From positions 248,001 to 312,000 of the forward strand of contig NZ_JAPHPW010000001.1 in the NCBI RefSeq assembly GCF_026241515.1: DNA of 64,000 nucleotides. Direction: 5' to 3'. This DNA is from Vibrio sp. 14G-20. GTDB lineage: Bacteria; Pseudomonadota; Gammaproteobacteria; Enterobacterales; Vibrionaceae. The notes below the pieces were generated by a model. It was given only the letters and a program-made list of their open reading frames with translations, was not told where the DNA came from and did not search any database. Within the stretch, counting starts at the first letter, position 1, and the number at the start of each line of letters is the position of its first letter. Positions 9,597 through 18,164 of this stretch are shown here, piece by piece. The translations under genes and the position numbers were made by a program.

Positions 9597-10925
9597 TTAC
9601 ACGTCTTCAGAACGAATCTGACGGTAAACGTCTGGCGTTGCTGTATATTCTCCGCCCACAGTGATTGCATTTTGTAATGCTGTTGCAGCTTCTTGCCACT
9701 GTTGTTCGTTGCGAGCATGAATCATTGCTAATGGCTTCTCTTCACTTGCTACTTCGCCAAGACGAATGAAGTGATCAAAACCGACTGCGTAATCAATGCT
9801 GTCAGTTGCTACGCGACGACCGCCGCCCATACCAACCACAGCCATACCAATTGCACGAGTATCCATTGCTGATACCACACCGCTTTCAAGTGCGTACACT
9901 GGCTTAATAATGTCTGCTTTTTCTAGGTAGTTATCGTAGTTCGTTACGAAATCAACTGGACCACCAAGGCCCGCTACCATTTTACCGAAGCACTCTGCTG
10001 CTTTACCGTTATCCAGTACTGCCATCAGTTTTTCACGCGCTTCGTCTGAATCTTTAGCTAGGTTACCCAGCACAAGCATTTCAGCACACGATGCTAGAGT
10101 GATCTCTAACAAGCGTGGGTTACGGTATTCGCCTGTTAAGAATTGAACCGCTTCACGGACTTCAACTGCGTTACCCGCTGAAGACGCTAGAACTTGGTTC
10201 ATGTCCGTTAGGATTGCTGTTGTTTTAGTGCCAGCACCGTTTGCTACTGCCACGATAGATTTCGCAAGTTCTTCAGAGGCTTCATACGTTGGCATGAATG
10301 CGCCTGAACCGACTTTTACGTCCATCACTAGAGAATCAAGGCCAGCAGCCAATTTCTTAGATAGGATTGAAGCCGTGATTAGCGAGATGTTATCGACTGT
10401 TGCTGTGATATCACGAGTCGCATAAACGCGCTTGTCAGCTGGTGCTAGATCGCCTGTTTGACCGATAATCGCCACACCAGCTTCTTTGGTTACTGCACCA
10501 AACACATCGTTGGTTGGCGTAATGTTGTAACCAGGGATAGATTCTAGTTTATCTAGTGTACCGCCAGTGTGGCCTAAACCACGACCAGAGATCATAGGGA
10601 CGAAACCGCCACATGCTGCCACCATAGGGCCAAGCATCAGGGAAGTTACGTCACCAACACCACCAGTAGAGTGTTTATCAACGATTGGGCCATCAAAGTT
10701 CATGTGGCTCCAATCAATCACCATGCCTGAATCACGCATTGCACATGTTAGTGCGATACGTTCTGGCATCGTCATTTCATTAAAAAAGATAGCCATTGCG
10801 AATGCAGCAATCTGGCCTTCAGAAACCGTGTTTTTAGCGACACCTTGGATGAAGAAGTTAATTTCTTCTGTGGTCAGTACTTCGTTATCACGTTTTCTGC
10901 GAATAATTTCTTGAGGTAGATACAT
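9597..10925 (-). CDS. deoA: Thymidine phosphorylase DeoA
   Basis: Splits thymidine or deoxyuridine with phosphate. 442 aa starting [17 protein letters not shown]. Shows the family signature [20 protein letters not shown], the phosphate-loop segment KHSTGGVGD and the glycine-rich VVGMGGGRR. The ATG at 10925 has a strong GGGAGG site 7 nt upstream; the longer frame starting at 10994 would run through the intercistronic hairpin and is rejected. Confidence 0.96.
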   Translation of the reverse strand: MYLPQEIIRRKRDNEVLTTEEINFFIQGVAKNTVSEGQIAAFAMAIFFNEMTMPERIALTCAMRDSGMVIDWSHMNFDGPIVDKHSTGGVGDVTSLMLGPMVAACGGFVPMISGRGLGHTGGTLDKLESIPGYNITPTNDVFGAVTKEAGVAIIGQTGDLAPADKRVYATRDITATVDNISLITASILSKKLAAGLDSLVMDVKVGSGAFMPTYEASEELAKSIVAVANGAGTKTTAILTDMNQVLASSAGNAVEVREAVQFLTGEYRNPRLLEITLASCAEMLVLGNLAKDSDEAREKLMAVLDNGKAAECFGKMVAGLGGPVDFVTNYDNYLEKADIIKPVYALESGVVSAMDTRAIGMAVVGMGGGRRVATDSIDYAVGFDHFIRLGEVASEEKPLAMIHARNEQQWQEAATALQNAITVGGEYTATPDVYRQIRSEDV

Positions 10926-10974
10926 TAGTGCCTCCCAAACTCTAGTGAGTATGGTTTGTAGGGAAAGAGGTAAT

Positions 10975-10999
10975 ATGGAGTGACTTAACGCCACTCCAT
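10975..10999 (-). repeat. Intercistronic hairpin between deoC and deoA
   Basis: ATGGAGTG / CACTCCAT perfect 8-bp inverted repeat with a 9-nt loop, no T-tract, in the 110-nt deoC-deoA gap. Unrelated in sequence to the other deo hairpins. Confidence 0.75.
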
Positions 11000-11035
11000 C
11001 AAACAGACTAAATCTTGTTACACCCGATTGGGATA

Positions 11036-11812
11036 TTAGTATGCTGCTGGATCAGCAGTTTGGTCTGTCACTTCTAATGTATTAAGAAGGTTAGTTAGTA
11101 GGCTTGAAGCACCAAAACGGTAGTGCATGTTGTCTGCCCACTCAGCGCCTAGTAGTTCATCAGCCATTGCTAGGTATAGTGCTGCATCTTCAGCAGTACG
11201 TACGCCACCAGCAGGTTTGAAACCAACTGTTTTAGCAACGCCCATGTCACGAATAACTTCAAGCATCATGCGCGCGTACTCTGGAGTCGCGTTTACTGGC
11301 ACTTTACCTGTTGAAGTTTTGATGAAGTCTGCACCAGCTTCGATACAGATTTGAGAAGCTTTCTTGATCAGTGCTTCTTCTTTAAGTTCACCTGTTTCGA
11401 TGATCACTTTAAGCGTGATGTCACCACAAGCTGCTTTACATTGCTTAACTAGCTCAAAGCCAACTTCTTCGTTGCCAGCAATAAGAGCACGGTATGGGAA
11501 TACTACGTCAACTTCATCTGCGCCGTACGCTACTGCTGCTTTTGTTTCTGCAACAGCAATTTCGATGTCGTCATTACCATGAGGGAAGTTAGTTACAGTC
11601 GCAATGCGTACTTCTGGAGTACCTTGCTCACGCAACGCTTTCTTAGCTGCTGGGATAAAGCGAGGGTAAATACAGATTGCAGCTGTGTTGCCTACTGCAG
11701 TCTTCGCGTCATGACAAAGCGCCACTACTTTCTCAGTAGTATCGTCGTCATTTAGCGTAGTTAGGTCCATAAGTTTAAGTGCACGTAGAGCTGCTGCTTT
11801 TAAATCGCTCAT
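11036..11812 (-). CDS. deoC: Deoxyribose-phosphate aldolase DeoC
   Basis: Class I aldolase that cleaves deoxyribose-5-phosphate into glyceraldehyde-3-phosphate and acetaldehyde, feeding DNA-derived deoxyribose into central metabolism. 258 aa. The Schiff-base lysine is K165 in [11 protein letters not shown]102 in VDVVFP and K199 in [11 protein letters not shown] complete the active site. ATG at 11812 has GGAG upstream. First gene of deoC-A-B-D and preceded by a long structured leader. Regulation by CytR and CRP is expected from the family but the sites here are not clear. Confidence 0.96.
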   Translation of the reverse strand: MSDLKAAALRALKLMDLTTLNDDDTTEKVVALCHDAKTAVGNTAAICIYPRFIPAAKKALREQGTPEVRIATVTNFPHGNDDIEIAVAETKAAVAYGADEVDVVFPYRALIAGNEEVGFELVKQCKAACGDITLKVIIETGELKEEALIKKASQICIEAGADFIKTSTGKVPVNATPEYARMMLEVIRDMGVAKTVGFKPAGGVRTAEDAALYLAMADELLGAEWADNMHYRFGASSLLTNLLNTLEVTDQTADPAAY

Positions 11813-12268
11813 TTCTATCTCCGATCAATATATTCAAATAGTTAACTACTTCGCCCTCCATCCAGTATAGATGGATATTTTAGTAATGCTCAGTAGCCAC
11901 AAATGAACGGACTTGGTTCCCTGAAGACTTGATAACTTTCGCTACCAATTGCAATCCTTGTCACCGCACAGTACCAGTTTGGTCTATGGCACAACAAATC
12001 AGTCATGTTGTGTCTAACATCTATAGCGTATCGCTAATTTTGGCTTAATCCCAGAAGAATAACGTTCGAGTTGATTTCGAGGTTACTTTCTTGCCAACAG
12101 AGACATCCTATCCCTTTAGCTTATACATTATAGGTATCCATCAATAAATTGTAGTGCTCCTTAGAACGCAAACGGTTTGTATCTCAAAAAAACATTCTAG
12201 ACCCATTGTCGACTTCAAGCTGATGCTTATGCTCATGCTCATGCCAAAGAATCACTAGGCCTAAAAAC
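11813..12268 (-). promoter_or_regulatory. Long structured deoC leader and promoter region
   Basis: 456 bases without a gene. Read on the minus strand, in order: a PurR/CytR-like palindrome ACGCAAAC-G-GTTTGTAT (12166-12182), a TATAAT at 12127-12132 that would start RNA near 12120, then four hairpins: TAGCG/CGCTA (12024-12036), CACAACA/TGTTGTG (11990-12012), an 8-bp stem with a GAAA tetraloop (11929-11948) and TCCATC/GATGGA (11857-11875). No known riboswitch consensus was matched by eye. Leader status is inferred. Confidence 0.5.
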
Positions 12269-12270
12269 AA

Positions 12271-12303
12271 AAAAGCCCCGCAGCAATTTCTTGCTACGGG
12301 GCG
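12271..12303 (-). terminator. Terminator after nupC
   Basis: GCCCCG-rich stem with GAAA loop (arms GCCCCGCAGCAA and TTGCTACGGGGC, one mismatch) followed on the minus strand by T6. It separates nupC from the deo operon leader. Confidence 0.9.
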
Positions 12304-12340
12304 ATATTATTATGGCGTCTATATATCGATTTCTAACTAA

Positions 12341-13603
12341 TTAGAAAGACAGGAAGAAGCCAGCAATTGTTGCTGCCATCAGGTTAGATAGAGTACCAGC
12401 AATTACCGCTTTAACACCCATACGTGCGATGTCATGGCGACGGCTTGGTGCAATACCACCTAGACCACCTAGAAGAATCGCAATTGAAGAAAGGTTTGCG
12501 AAACCACATAGTGCGAATGCGATGATAGCTTGAGTCTTCTCAGACATAACTTGACCAGTTGCTGCAACAACTTGAGCGTTTTCACCAACGTATGGTACGA
12601 AGTTTAGGTATGCAACGAATTCGTTAACAACTGTCTTCTGACCAATGAAAGAACCAGCGATAGTTGCTTCTTCCCATGGAACACCAATGATGAATGCTAG
12701 CGGTGCGAAGATCCAACCTAGAAGAAGTTCTAGAGTTAGGTTTTCCATACCGAACCAACCACCGATGCCACCTAGGATACCGTTGATTAGAGCAATTAGA
12801 CCGATGAATGCTAGTAGCATTGCACCAACGTTAAGTGCTAGTTGTAAACCAACTGATGCGCCACCTGCTGCTGCGTCGATAACGTTAGCTGGTTTGTCAT
12901 CGCCACCGTCCATTTCGTCAGCGATGTTGTCGTCTGGCGTATCTGTTTCAGGCTTGATGATTTTAGCGAATAGTAGACCACCAGGTGCTGCCATGAATGA
13001 CGCTGCAACTAGGTACTCTAGAGGTACACCCATAGATGCGTAACCTGCTAGTACACCACCAGCTACAGAAGCCAAACCACCACACATTACTGCGAATAGT
13101 TCAGAGTTAGTCATTTTAGGAACAAATGGACGAACAACTAGAGGTGCTTCAGTTTGACCAACGAAGATGTTTGCTGCTGCAGACATAGACTCGGCGCGAG
13201 AAGTACCTAGAGCTTTCTGAAGACCACCACCAAGAACTTTGATTACAATTTGCATAACACCAATGTAGTAAAGTACAGAGATAAGTGCAGAGAAGAAAAT
13301 CAGAGTTGGTAGTACTTGGAAAGCAAAGATGAAACCGATACCGTCAACTGAGAAGTTAACTAGGCTGCCGAATAGGAAACCAGTACCGTCTTTACCGTAG
13401 TCGATCACGTTTGCTACACCAGCAGAGAAACCTGCAAGTAGATCACGACCCCAAGGGATGTAAAGTACGAATGCACCAAGTGCGAATTGGATAGCGAAAG
13501 CGCCACCCACTGTTCTTAGATTAATAGCTTTGCGGTTGTCAGATAGTAGTACTGCGATTGCGATCAGTGCAACCATTCCGACTAGGCTCATAAACAGGCT
13601 CAT
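12341..13603 (-). CDS. nupC: Concentrative nucleoside transporter NupC
   Basis: Inner-membrane cation-coupled nucleoside importer of the CNT family; 420 aa with many hydrophobic segments, the core motif GQTEAPLVVRPF, and the C-terminal GFANLSSIAILLGG. ATG at 13603 with AAGGAAG 8 nt upstream. A hydrophilic insert rich in Asp (about residues 210-235, DTPDDNIADEMDGGDD) sits in a cytoplasmic loop. It supplies substrates to the deo enzymes encoded downstream but has its own promoter and terminator. Confidence 0.93.
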   Translation of the reverse strand: MSLFMSLVGMVALIAIAVLLSDNRKAINLRTVGGAFAIQFALGAFVLYIPWGRDLLAGFSAGVANVIDYGKDGTGFLFGSLVNFSVDGIGFIFAFQVLPTLIFFSALISVLYYIGVMQIVIKVLGGGLQKALGTSRAESMSAAANIFVGQTEAPLVVRPFVPKMTNSELFAVMCGGLASVAGGVLAGYASMGVPLEYLVAASFMAAPGGLLFAKIIKPETDTPDDNIADEMDGGDDKPANVIDAAAGGASVGLQLALNVGAMLLAFIGLIALINGILGGIGGWFGMENLTLELLLGWIFAPLAFIIGVPWEEATIAGSFIGQKTVVNEFVAYLNFVPYVGENAQVVAATGQVMSEKTQAIIAFALCGFANLSSIAILLGGLGGIAPSRRHDIARMGVKAVIAGTLSNLMAATIAGFFLSF

Positions 13604-13668
13604 AGTTTATGACTTCCTTATTAGTTATTTATTGGCGTGTTACAAAATGGGGCTATAAAGCGGGGGCA

Positions 13669-13763
13669 ATTATACTCATGCGACCACTAATAAAGTAATG
13701 CCGTCCTCACACTTTTGTAGAAGATTCATGTACCATTCACACGCAAATGTGAGCCAAATCACA
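13669..13763 (-). promoter_or_regulatory. nupC promoter with two CRP-type sites
   Basis: On the minus strand: TATAAT at 13669-13674 (RNA start near 13662), a weak TGTGA-N6-CATTA site at 13696-13711 centred about 41.5 nt upstream of that start, and a perfect CRP site TGTGATTTGGCTCACA at 13748-13763 centred about 93.5 nt upstream. The two-site spacing is that of CytR/CRP-controlled promoters such as E. coli deoP2. Start position is inferred from the -10. Confidence 0.7.
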
Positions 13764-13807
13764 AGCTCAGTGCAATTTACGCAAACGATAAACAAAAACC
13801 TTCGATT

Positions 13808-14620
13808 TTATTCACATATACCGAATGCGCGATGGCTATTTTGCCAAATTTGCGCTGCAATCGATTGCTTTGGCTCTTTTCTAAGCAAAAAAAGTTCATT
13901 TAAGATCGTAACTAAATGTTTGGAATGATTAACATTTCCTTGGTTTCCATACATGGGCATGTCCGGAGCATCTGTCTCCAATACCAAACATTCAAGAGGC
14001 AATTTTGCGATGGTTGTGCGTGTTTTTTGCGCTCTTGGGTAAGTTATCGTTCCACCAACGCCAATATAGAAACCGAGCTTGATCCACGCCAAAGCTTGCT
14101 GTTCACTCCCAGAAAAACCGTGAATCACCCCTCCAAAGGTAAACTTGTGTTGCTTTAACAACTCAATAAGTCGGTTATAAGACTTCCTCTCATGGATGAT
14201 TAAAGGCAGCTCAAACTCCTTCGCAAGCTCCATTTGTTGGATGAAAAAACGCTCTTGTTTCTCTCGTTCAACGTCCACAAAAAAGTCGAGCCCGCACTCA
14301 CCTATCGCAACACATTGGCTGTTTTTTGAAGAGAGTAATTGGCGAAGTTCCGAAAATTGTTCGTCATTGGCCTGCTCTAAAAAGTAAGGATGGAAGCCTA
14401 ATGCATAGTAAATATTGGGGTGCGATTGAGCGATTTTGTCGAGTTTTTTCCAGTTACTTTTACCAATAGAAGGAATCAGCAGCTTCTCAACTTGGGCTTG
14501 TTTCGCTTCTTTTAGGTAATCATCAATACTTTGATCACATGTAAAGCCTTGCTCAAACGCCTCAAAATCCGCATGGCAATGAGTATCAAACAGCGGAAAG
14601 TCACTTATTTGCTGTGTCAT
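13808..14620 (-). CDS. TatD-family metal-dependent hydrolase (YjjV-like)
   Basis: Predicted metal-dependent DNase/hydrolase with a TIM-barrel fold. 270 aa from the ATG at 14620. Metal ligands appear as DTHCHAD at the N-terminus, GECGLDFF, IIHERKS, IHGFSG and LETDAPDMP near the C-terminus, the complete TatD set. The longer frame (start at 14656) is rejected because the ATG at 14620 lies inside the end of the 51-codon gene upstream, with a 20-nt overlap that suggests translational coupling. Closest to the YjjV branch. Its in vivo substrate is unknown. Confidence 0.88.
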   Translation of the reverse strand: MTQQISDFPLFDTHCHADFEAFEQGFTCDQSIDDYLKEAKQAQVEKLLIPSIGKSNWKKLDKIAQSHPNIYYALGFHPYFLEQANDEQFSELRQLLSSKNSQCVAIGECGLDFFVDVEREKQERFFIQQMELAKEFELPLIIHERKSYNRLIELLKQHKFTFGGVIHGFSGSEQQALAWIKLGFYIGVGGTITYPRAQKTRTTIAKLPLECLVLETDAPDMPMYGNQGNVNHSKHLVTILNELFLLRKEPKQSIAAQIWQNSHRAFGICE

Positions 14621-14756
14621 CTTCCCCACTCTCTGTTTGTTGTCCTTGAGGGTCACGACGATAAGCCACGCAGCTACGCTTGTTCTCAGGTGTTAAACCA
14701 AGCTCCTCACACCACTTATCGTATTTCTCAATCCAAGCTTTTATCCAACCCAACAT
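14601..14756 (-). CDS. Small conserved-looking protein (51 aa) coupled to the TatD-family gene
   Basis: Short ORF encoding MLGWIKAWIEKYDKWCEELG, followed by LTPENKRSCVAYRRDPQGQQ and a hydrophilic tail. ATG at 14756 is preceded by AGAGG. The amphipathic Trp-rich start, the two Cys and the defined SCVAYRRDP core look like a real protein family rather than chance (possibly DUF5363; this name is from memory and unverified). Its stop overlaps the start of the TatD-family gene by 20 nt. Function unknown. Confidence 0.72.
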   Translation of the reverse strand: MLGWIKAWIEKYDKWCEELGLTPENKRSCVAYRRDPQGQQTESGEDDTANK

Positions 14757-14800
14757 CACTGCCTCTAACCTCAGCCTTTAAACCTTAAATAAAACGTATA

Positions 14801-14838
14801 AAAAAACGCCTATTGCAGAACAATAGACGTTTTTTTTA
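14801..14838. terminator. Terminator between prfC and the small gene
   Basis: AAAAACGCCTATTG / CAATAGACGTTTTT stem, A-tract before and T8 after. On the minus strand it terminates prfC and isolates it from the 51-aa gene and TatD pair. Confidence 0.8.
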
Positions 14839-14861
14839 AACTCGAATAGATCGCGGAGAAA

Positions 14862-16442
14862 TTAGTGCTCGCGCGTCGCTCGGAATTGAACTTCAGGGAA
14901 ACGTTCAGAAGCTAGGTTCAAGTTCACCATTGTAGGTGCGATGTAAGACAGGTTATCACCACCATCTAACGCTAGGTTAGCTTGGTTCTTACGTTTGAAC
15001 TCTTCTAGTTTCTTCGCGTCATCACATTCAACCCAGCGAGCTGTTGCAACGTTAACACCTTCGTAGATAGCTTCTACGTTGTATTCCGCTTTCAAGCGCG
15101 CTACAACCACGTCGAACTGAAGTACACCAACCGCACCAACGATCAGGTCGTTGTTCTGCATAGGACGGAATACTTGTACTGCGCCCTCTTCAGAAAGCTG
15201 AACCAAACCTTTTAGAAGTTGCTTCTGCTTTAGTGGATCGCGTAGACGAATACGACGGAATAGCTCAGGCGCGAAGTTTGGAATACCAGCGAACTTCAAA
15301 CTCTCGCCTTGAGTAAAGGTATCACCAATCTGGATTGTGCCATGGTTATGCAAGCCAATGATGTCACCAGCATACGCTTTTTCAGCTCGCGCACGGTCAC
15401 CCGCCATGAAAGTTACCGCATCCGAAATACTTACGTTCTTACCAGTGCGAACATGATTCATCTTCATACCTTGGTTGTAAGTACCCGAAACGATACGCAT
15501 AAATGCGATACGGTCACGGTGCTTTGGATCCATGTTTGCTTGGATCTTAAAGACGAAGCCAGAGAACTTCTCTTCTGTCGCTTCAACATCACGCTCGTTA
15601 GCTTGACGAGTTTGAGGACCCGGAGCCCACTTAGTCAAACCATCTAACATGTGGTCAACACCAAAGTTACCCAATGCTGTACCGAAGTAAACAGGCGTTA
15701 GTTCACCAGCAAGGAACAAATCGAGATCAAACTCAGGACATGCGCCAATAACCAATTCAAGCTCTTCACGAACACTGCTCGCCAGATCTTCGCCAACAGC
15801 TTCGTCTAGTTCAGGGTTATCTAAACCTTTAATGATGCGAACTTCTTGGATCTCATGGCCGTGGCCAGATTCATACAAGATCGTTTCATCACGATGAATG
15901 TGATAAACACCTTTAAACTCTTTACCACAACCGATTGGCCATGAAATTGGAGCACAAGCCATACCTAGCTCGCTTTCCACTTCATCAAGCACTTCCATTG
16001 GGTCACGAACGTCACGGTCAAGTTTGTTCATAAACGTTACGATTGGAGTATCACGTAGGCGCGTTACTTCCATCAGTTTACGAGTACGATCCTCGACACC
16101 TTTCGCAGCATCGATAACCATCAAACAAGAGTCAACCGCTGTTAGTGTACGGTACGTATCTTCCGAGAAATCTTCGTGTCCTGGAGTATCGAGTAGGTTT
16201 ACTAGGCAATCATTGTATGGGAATTGCATTACCGACGTGGTTACCGAAATACCACGTTCTTTTTCCATCTCCATCCAGTCAGATTTAGCGTGCTGGTTAG
16301 AGCCACGACCTTTTACGGTACCCGCTTTTTGAATTGCGTTTCCGAATAAAAGAACTTTTTCAGTAATCGTGGTTTTACCCGCATCCGGGTGAGAGATAAT
16401 TGCAAACGTTCTACGTTTGCTCACTTCTTGTTGGAAAGACAT
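14862..16442 (-). CDS. prfC: Peptide chain release factor RF3
   Basis: GTPase that removes RF1/RF2 from the ribosome after termination. 526 aa; G1 [14 protein letters not shown], the RF3-type [27 protein letters not shown] switch region, G3 [12 protein letters not shown] and G4 MNKLDRD. ATG at 16442 with the site AAAGGGC 5 nt upstream. It has its own promoter and a hairpin near the 5' end of the mRNA. Confidence 0.96.
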   Translation of the reverse strand: MSFQQEVSKRRTFAIISHPDAGKTTITEKVLLFGNAIQKAGTVKGRGSNQHAKSDWMEMEKERGISVTTSVMQFPYNDCLVNLLDTPGHEDFSEDTYRTLTAVDSCLMVIDAAKGVEDRTRKLMEVTRLRDTPIVTFMNKLDRDVRDPMEVLDEVESELGMACAPISWPIGCGKEFKGVYHIHRDETILYESGHGHEIQEVRIIKGLDNPELDEAVGEDLASSVREELELVIGACPEFDLDLFLAGELTPVYFGTALGNFGVDHMLDGLTKWAPGPQTRQANERDVEATEEKFSGFVFKIQANMDPKHRDRIAFMRIVSGTYNQGMKMNHVRTGKNVSISDAVTFMAGDRARAEKAYAGDIIGLHNHGTIQIGDTFTQGESLKFAGIPNFAPELFRRIRLRDPLKQKQLLKGLVQLSEEGAVQVFRPMQNNDLIVGAVGVLQFDVVVARLKAEYNVEAIYEGVNVATARWVECDDAKKLEEFKRKNQANLALDGGDNLSYIAPTMVNLNLASERFPEVQFRATREH

Positions 16443-16446
16443 AGTC

Positions 16447-16519
16447 GCCCTTTGCTGATCTAAAGCGTAAAAAGGGCAAGTAGATAATACTTGCCCTTGA
16501 ATTCTGTGTGCGGATTATA
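16447..16519 (-). promoter_or_regulatory. prfC promoter and 5'-end hairpin
   Basis: On the minus strand TATAAT (16514-16519) would start RNA near 16507. About 9 nt later comes a perfect 10-bp stem, AAGGGCAAGT / ACTTGCCCTT (16489-16498 and 16472-16481), then T5, then the prfC ribosome-binding site AAAGGGC (16447-16453). The hairpin's 3' arm plus T-tract, GCCCTTT, is exactly complementary to that AAAGGGC. It may also terminate transcription arriving from rimI. Confidence 0.65.
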
Positions 16520-16615
16520 CAGAAAGCGAGTCACTTTCTAAAGGGTCAGTTTACACCCTATTTTGTGGCTAATTCTGTGGTTAGTTATCTAGTCGGTTAA
16601 AAGACGTAACACGCC

Positions 16616-17071
16616 CTAACTAAATGACATAAAAAGATAGCTCATAATGATCGCATCTTCGTTGCCTTGCTTGGTTGGGTAATAGTTACGACGACGGTCG
16701 ACTTCATTAAAGCCAGCCTTCTCGTAAAGATTAAACGCATGCACATTACTTTCGCGAACTTCCAGCCAAGCACTTTCAGCGTCAGCCTGTTCACACATAT
16801 CAAGAAAGTGCTCAACCAAAGCTTTGCCGTAGCCTTTACCTTGCTGCTTAGGGTCAACCGCTATCGTCAGCAAAGTCACTTCACCGACAATGTTCTGAGC
16901 ATAGAAATAGCCAACAACTTCTCCATCCACCTCTAGAACACGGTGGCTGCCTCCACGGCTATTAAGATCACGGATCATGTTTTCAGACCAAGGATGAGAA
17001 TGAGCGGTCTGTTCTATCTGCCAAATAGCGTCGAGGTGTTGTTCTGAAGTTGGTAGTAATTGATTAGTCAT
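16616..17071 (-). CDS. rimI: Ribosomal-protein-alanine N-acetyltransferase RimI
   Basis: GNAT enzyme that acetylates the N-terminus of ribosomal protein S18. 151 aa from the ATG at 17071, giving MTNQLLPTSEQHLDAIWQIE. Acetyl-CoA loop QQGKGYGKALVEHF, then LEVRESNVHAFNLYEKAGF and RRNYYP, diagnostic of RimI. It overlaps the end of holD by 8 nt, the holD-rimI pair known from enterobacteria. Confidence 0.93.
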   Translation of the reverse strand: MTNQLLPTSEQHLDAIWQIEQTAHSHPWSENMIRDLNSRGGSHRVLEVDGEVVGYFYAQNIVGEVTLLTIAVDPKQQGKGYGKALVEHFLDMCEQADAESAWLEVRESNVHAFNLYEKAGFNEVDRRRNYYPTKQGNEDAIIMSYLFMSFS

Positions 17072-17462
17072 AAGCACAAATTTGTTGCCATAAGTCGCGG
17101 CGGTGTTGGTTATTACCATTAATGTCAGACAGTAATGGTGACTGTAATGTTTTAGCTTTCAGTTCTTGGACAGACTCACAACCCGCAAACCATACCCACT
17201 CAACCGAACCTAAATCCACAGTAGACAAGTGTTGTGGTTGAAGGTGTAAAGCCTGAGACAAGTCGAACTTGATACTTTTGAGTACTCGCTCAAACATTAC
17301 GGCGAGATCTTCCTGAGGTTTTTCAGGCGAAACCAACAGTAACTTGCAATCGTTAGAGAGATGAGTCAACTCAGATTCATAACCTGCTAAACGCTCTGGG
17401 TGACTTAGCTCCCATTGGCTAATGCCCATCTCTTGTAGGTATTGCGCGTGTGTTTGTGACAT
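17064..17462 (-). CDS. holD: DNA polymerase III psi subunit HolD
   Basis: Psi subunit of the clamp-loader complex, bridging chi and gamma/tau and contacting SSB through chi. 132 aa from the ATG at 17462 (MSQTHAQYLQEMGISQWELS), which aligns with the E. coli N-terminus; the C-terminal HRRDLWQQICAYD matches too. The longer frame from a TTG at 17498 is less likely, though neither start has a strong ribosome-binding site. Confidence 0.88.
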   Translation of the reverse strand: MSQTHAQYLQEMGISQWELSHPERLAGYESELTHLSNDCKLLLVSPEKPQEDLAVMFERVLKSIKFDLSQALHLQPQHLSTVDLGSVEWVWFAGCESVQELKAKTLQSPLLSDINGNNQHRRDLWQQICAYD

Positions 17463-17591
17463 ATCTAGCGGTAGTAACCTTAAGTTTATTGGAGCCAAAG
17501 TTTATTGAAACCAGAAGTTTGTTAGAACTAGTTTTGTGAAAGCTGCCTCTATTGAAAGAGAGCTTATTAGAACTGGGCTGATACTAACAAA

Positions 17592-17620
17592 AAATAAAGG
17601 AGCATCAAGCTCCTTTATTT
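17592..17620 (-). terminator. Terminator after the ubiT-GNAT pair
   Basis: AATAAAGGAGC / GCTCCTTTATT perfect 11-bp stem with 5-nt loop, then TTTTTTGTT on the minus strand. Lies 40 nt below the GNAT stop. Confidence 0.85.
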
Positions 17621-17660
17621 AGACTAAATCAGTTTGTATCTTATTGCGTGATAAATCAGC

Positions 17661-18164
17661 TTATAAGTCGTTGAACTCTGGGCTGTAAGCAATCTCACCA
17701 GTATGTCCAGCAAACGCACCGTCTACCAACTCAATCGCTTGGAAAGCACCTTCAGGTACATCCCAAACACAACTCAAACCAAACTCACTCGCCGCCTTAA
17801 AACCAAAACGACCGTAGTAAGCAGGATCACCAAGCACAACGCAGGCTGGGTAACCAAAATCAACCAAAGTAGAGAAAGCATCTTCAACTAATGACTTGGC
17901 GATACCTTGATTGCGATATTCTTCTTTCACCGCAAGAGGCGCAAGGCCCTGCCAATTATGATCGTGACCATTTAAGGTTATAGGGCTAAACATCAGATGA
18001 CCAATCACCTCACCCTCGTCTGAACAGGCCACCAACGATAGTGTTAAATGACTATTCTCACGCAGGCTCATAACTAAATTAGCTTCTGCATCTGTTTCAA
18101 AAACAGATTTCAATAAACGATCAATGACAAGTATATCTGCCGGTGCTTCAGTTCGAATAAGCAT
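17661..18164 (-). CDS. GNAT N-acetyltransferase, YhbS family
   Basis: 167 aa with the acetyl-CoA segment LAVKEEYRNQGIAKSLVEDA and the YhbS-type VLGDPAYYGRFGFK motif. Substrate unknown. It overlaps ubiT by 17 nt, the same yhbT-yhbS arrangement as in E. coli, so the two are co-translated, but no link to quinone synthesis can be read from the sequence. Confidence 0.85.
   Translation of the reverse strand: MLIRTEAPADILVIDRLLKSVFETDAEANLVMSLRENSHLTLSLVACSDEGEVIGHLMFSPITLNGHDHNWQGLAPLAVKEEYRNQGIAKSLVEDAFSTLVDFGYPACVVLGDPAYYGRFGFKAASEFGLSCVWDVPEGAFQAIELVDGAFAGHTGEIAYSPEFNDL

Noticed and set aside
11881..11990. Resemblance of the deoC leader to cobalamin or c-di-GMP-I riboswitches (GGGAACC..AAGTCCG, GNRA loop)
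   Set aside because: Only short fragments match; the conserved cores of both classes are missing.
12121..12167. Possible 6-codon leader peptide (MDTYNV) after AAGGAG in the deo promoter region
   Set aside because: It overlaps the proposed -10 and the spacing to the ATG is too long.
13736..13752. TCACA-N6-TGTGA palindrome overlapping the nupC CRP site
   Set aside because: Half sites face the wrong way for CRP; the overlapping TGTGA-N6-TCACA is the real match.
15309..15647. 112-codon frame antisense to prfC, and similar long antisense frames within infB, pnp, deoA, nusA, rocS and the RND gene
   Set aside because: Shadows of strongly coding sequence on the other strand, with no start signals or protein-like pattern.
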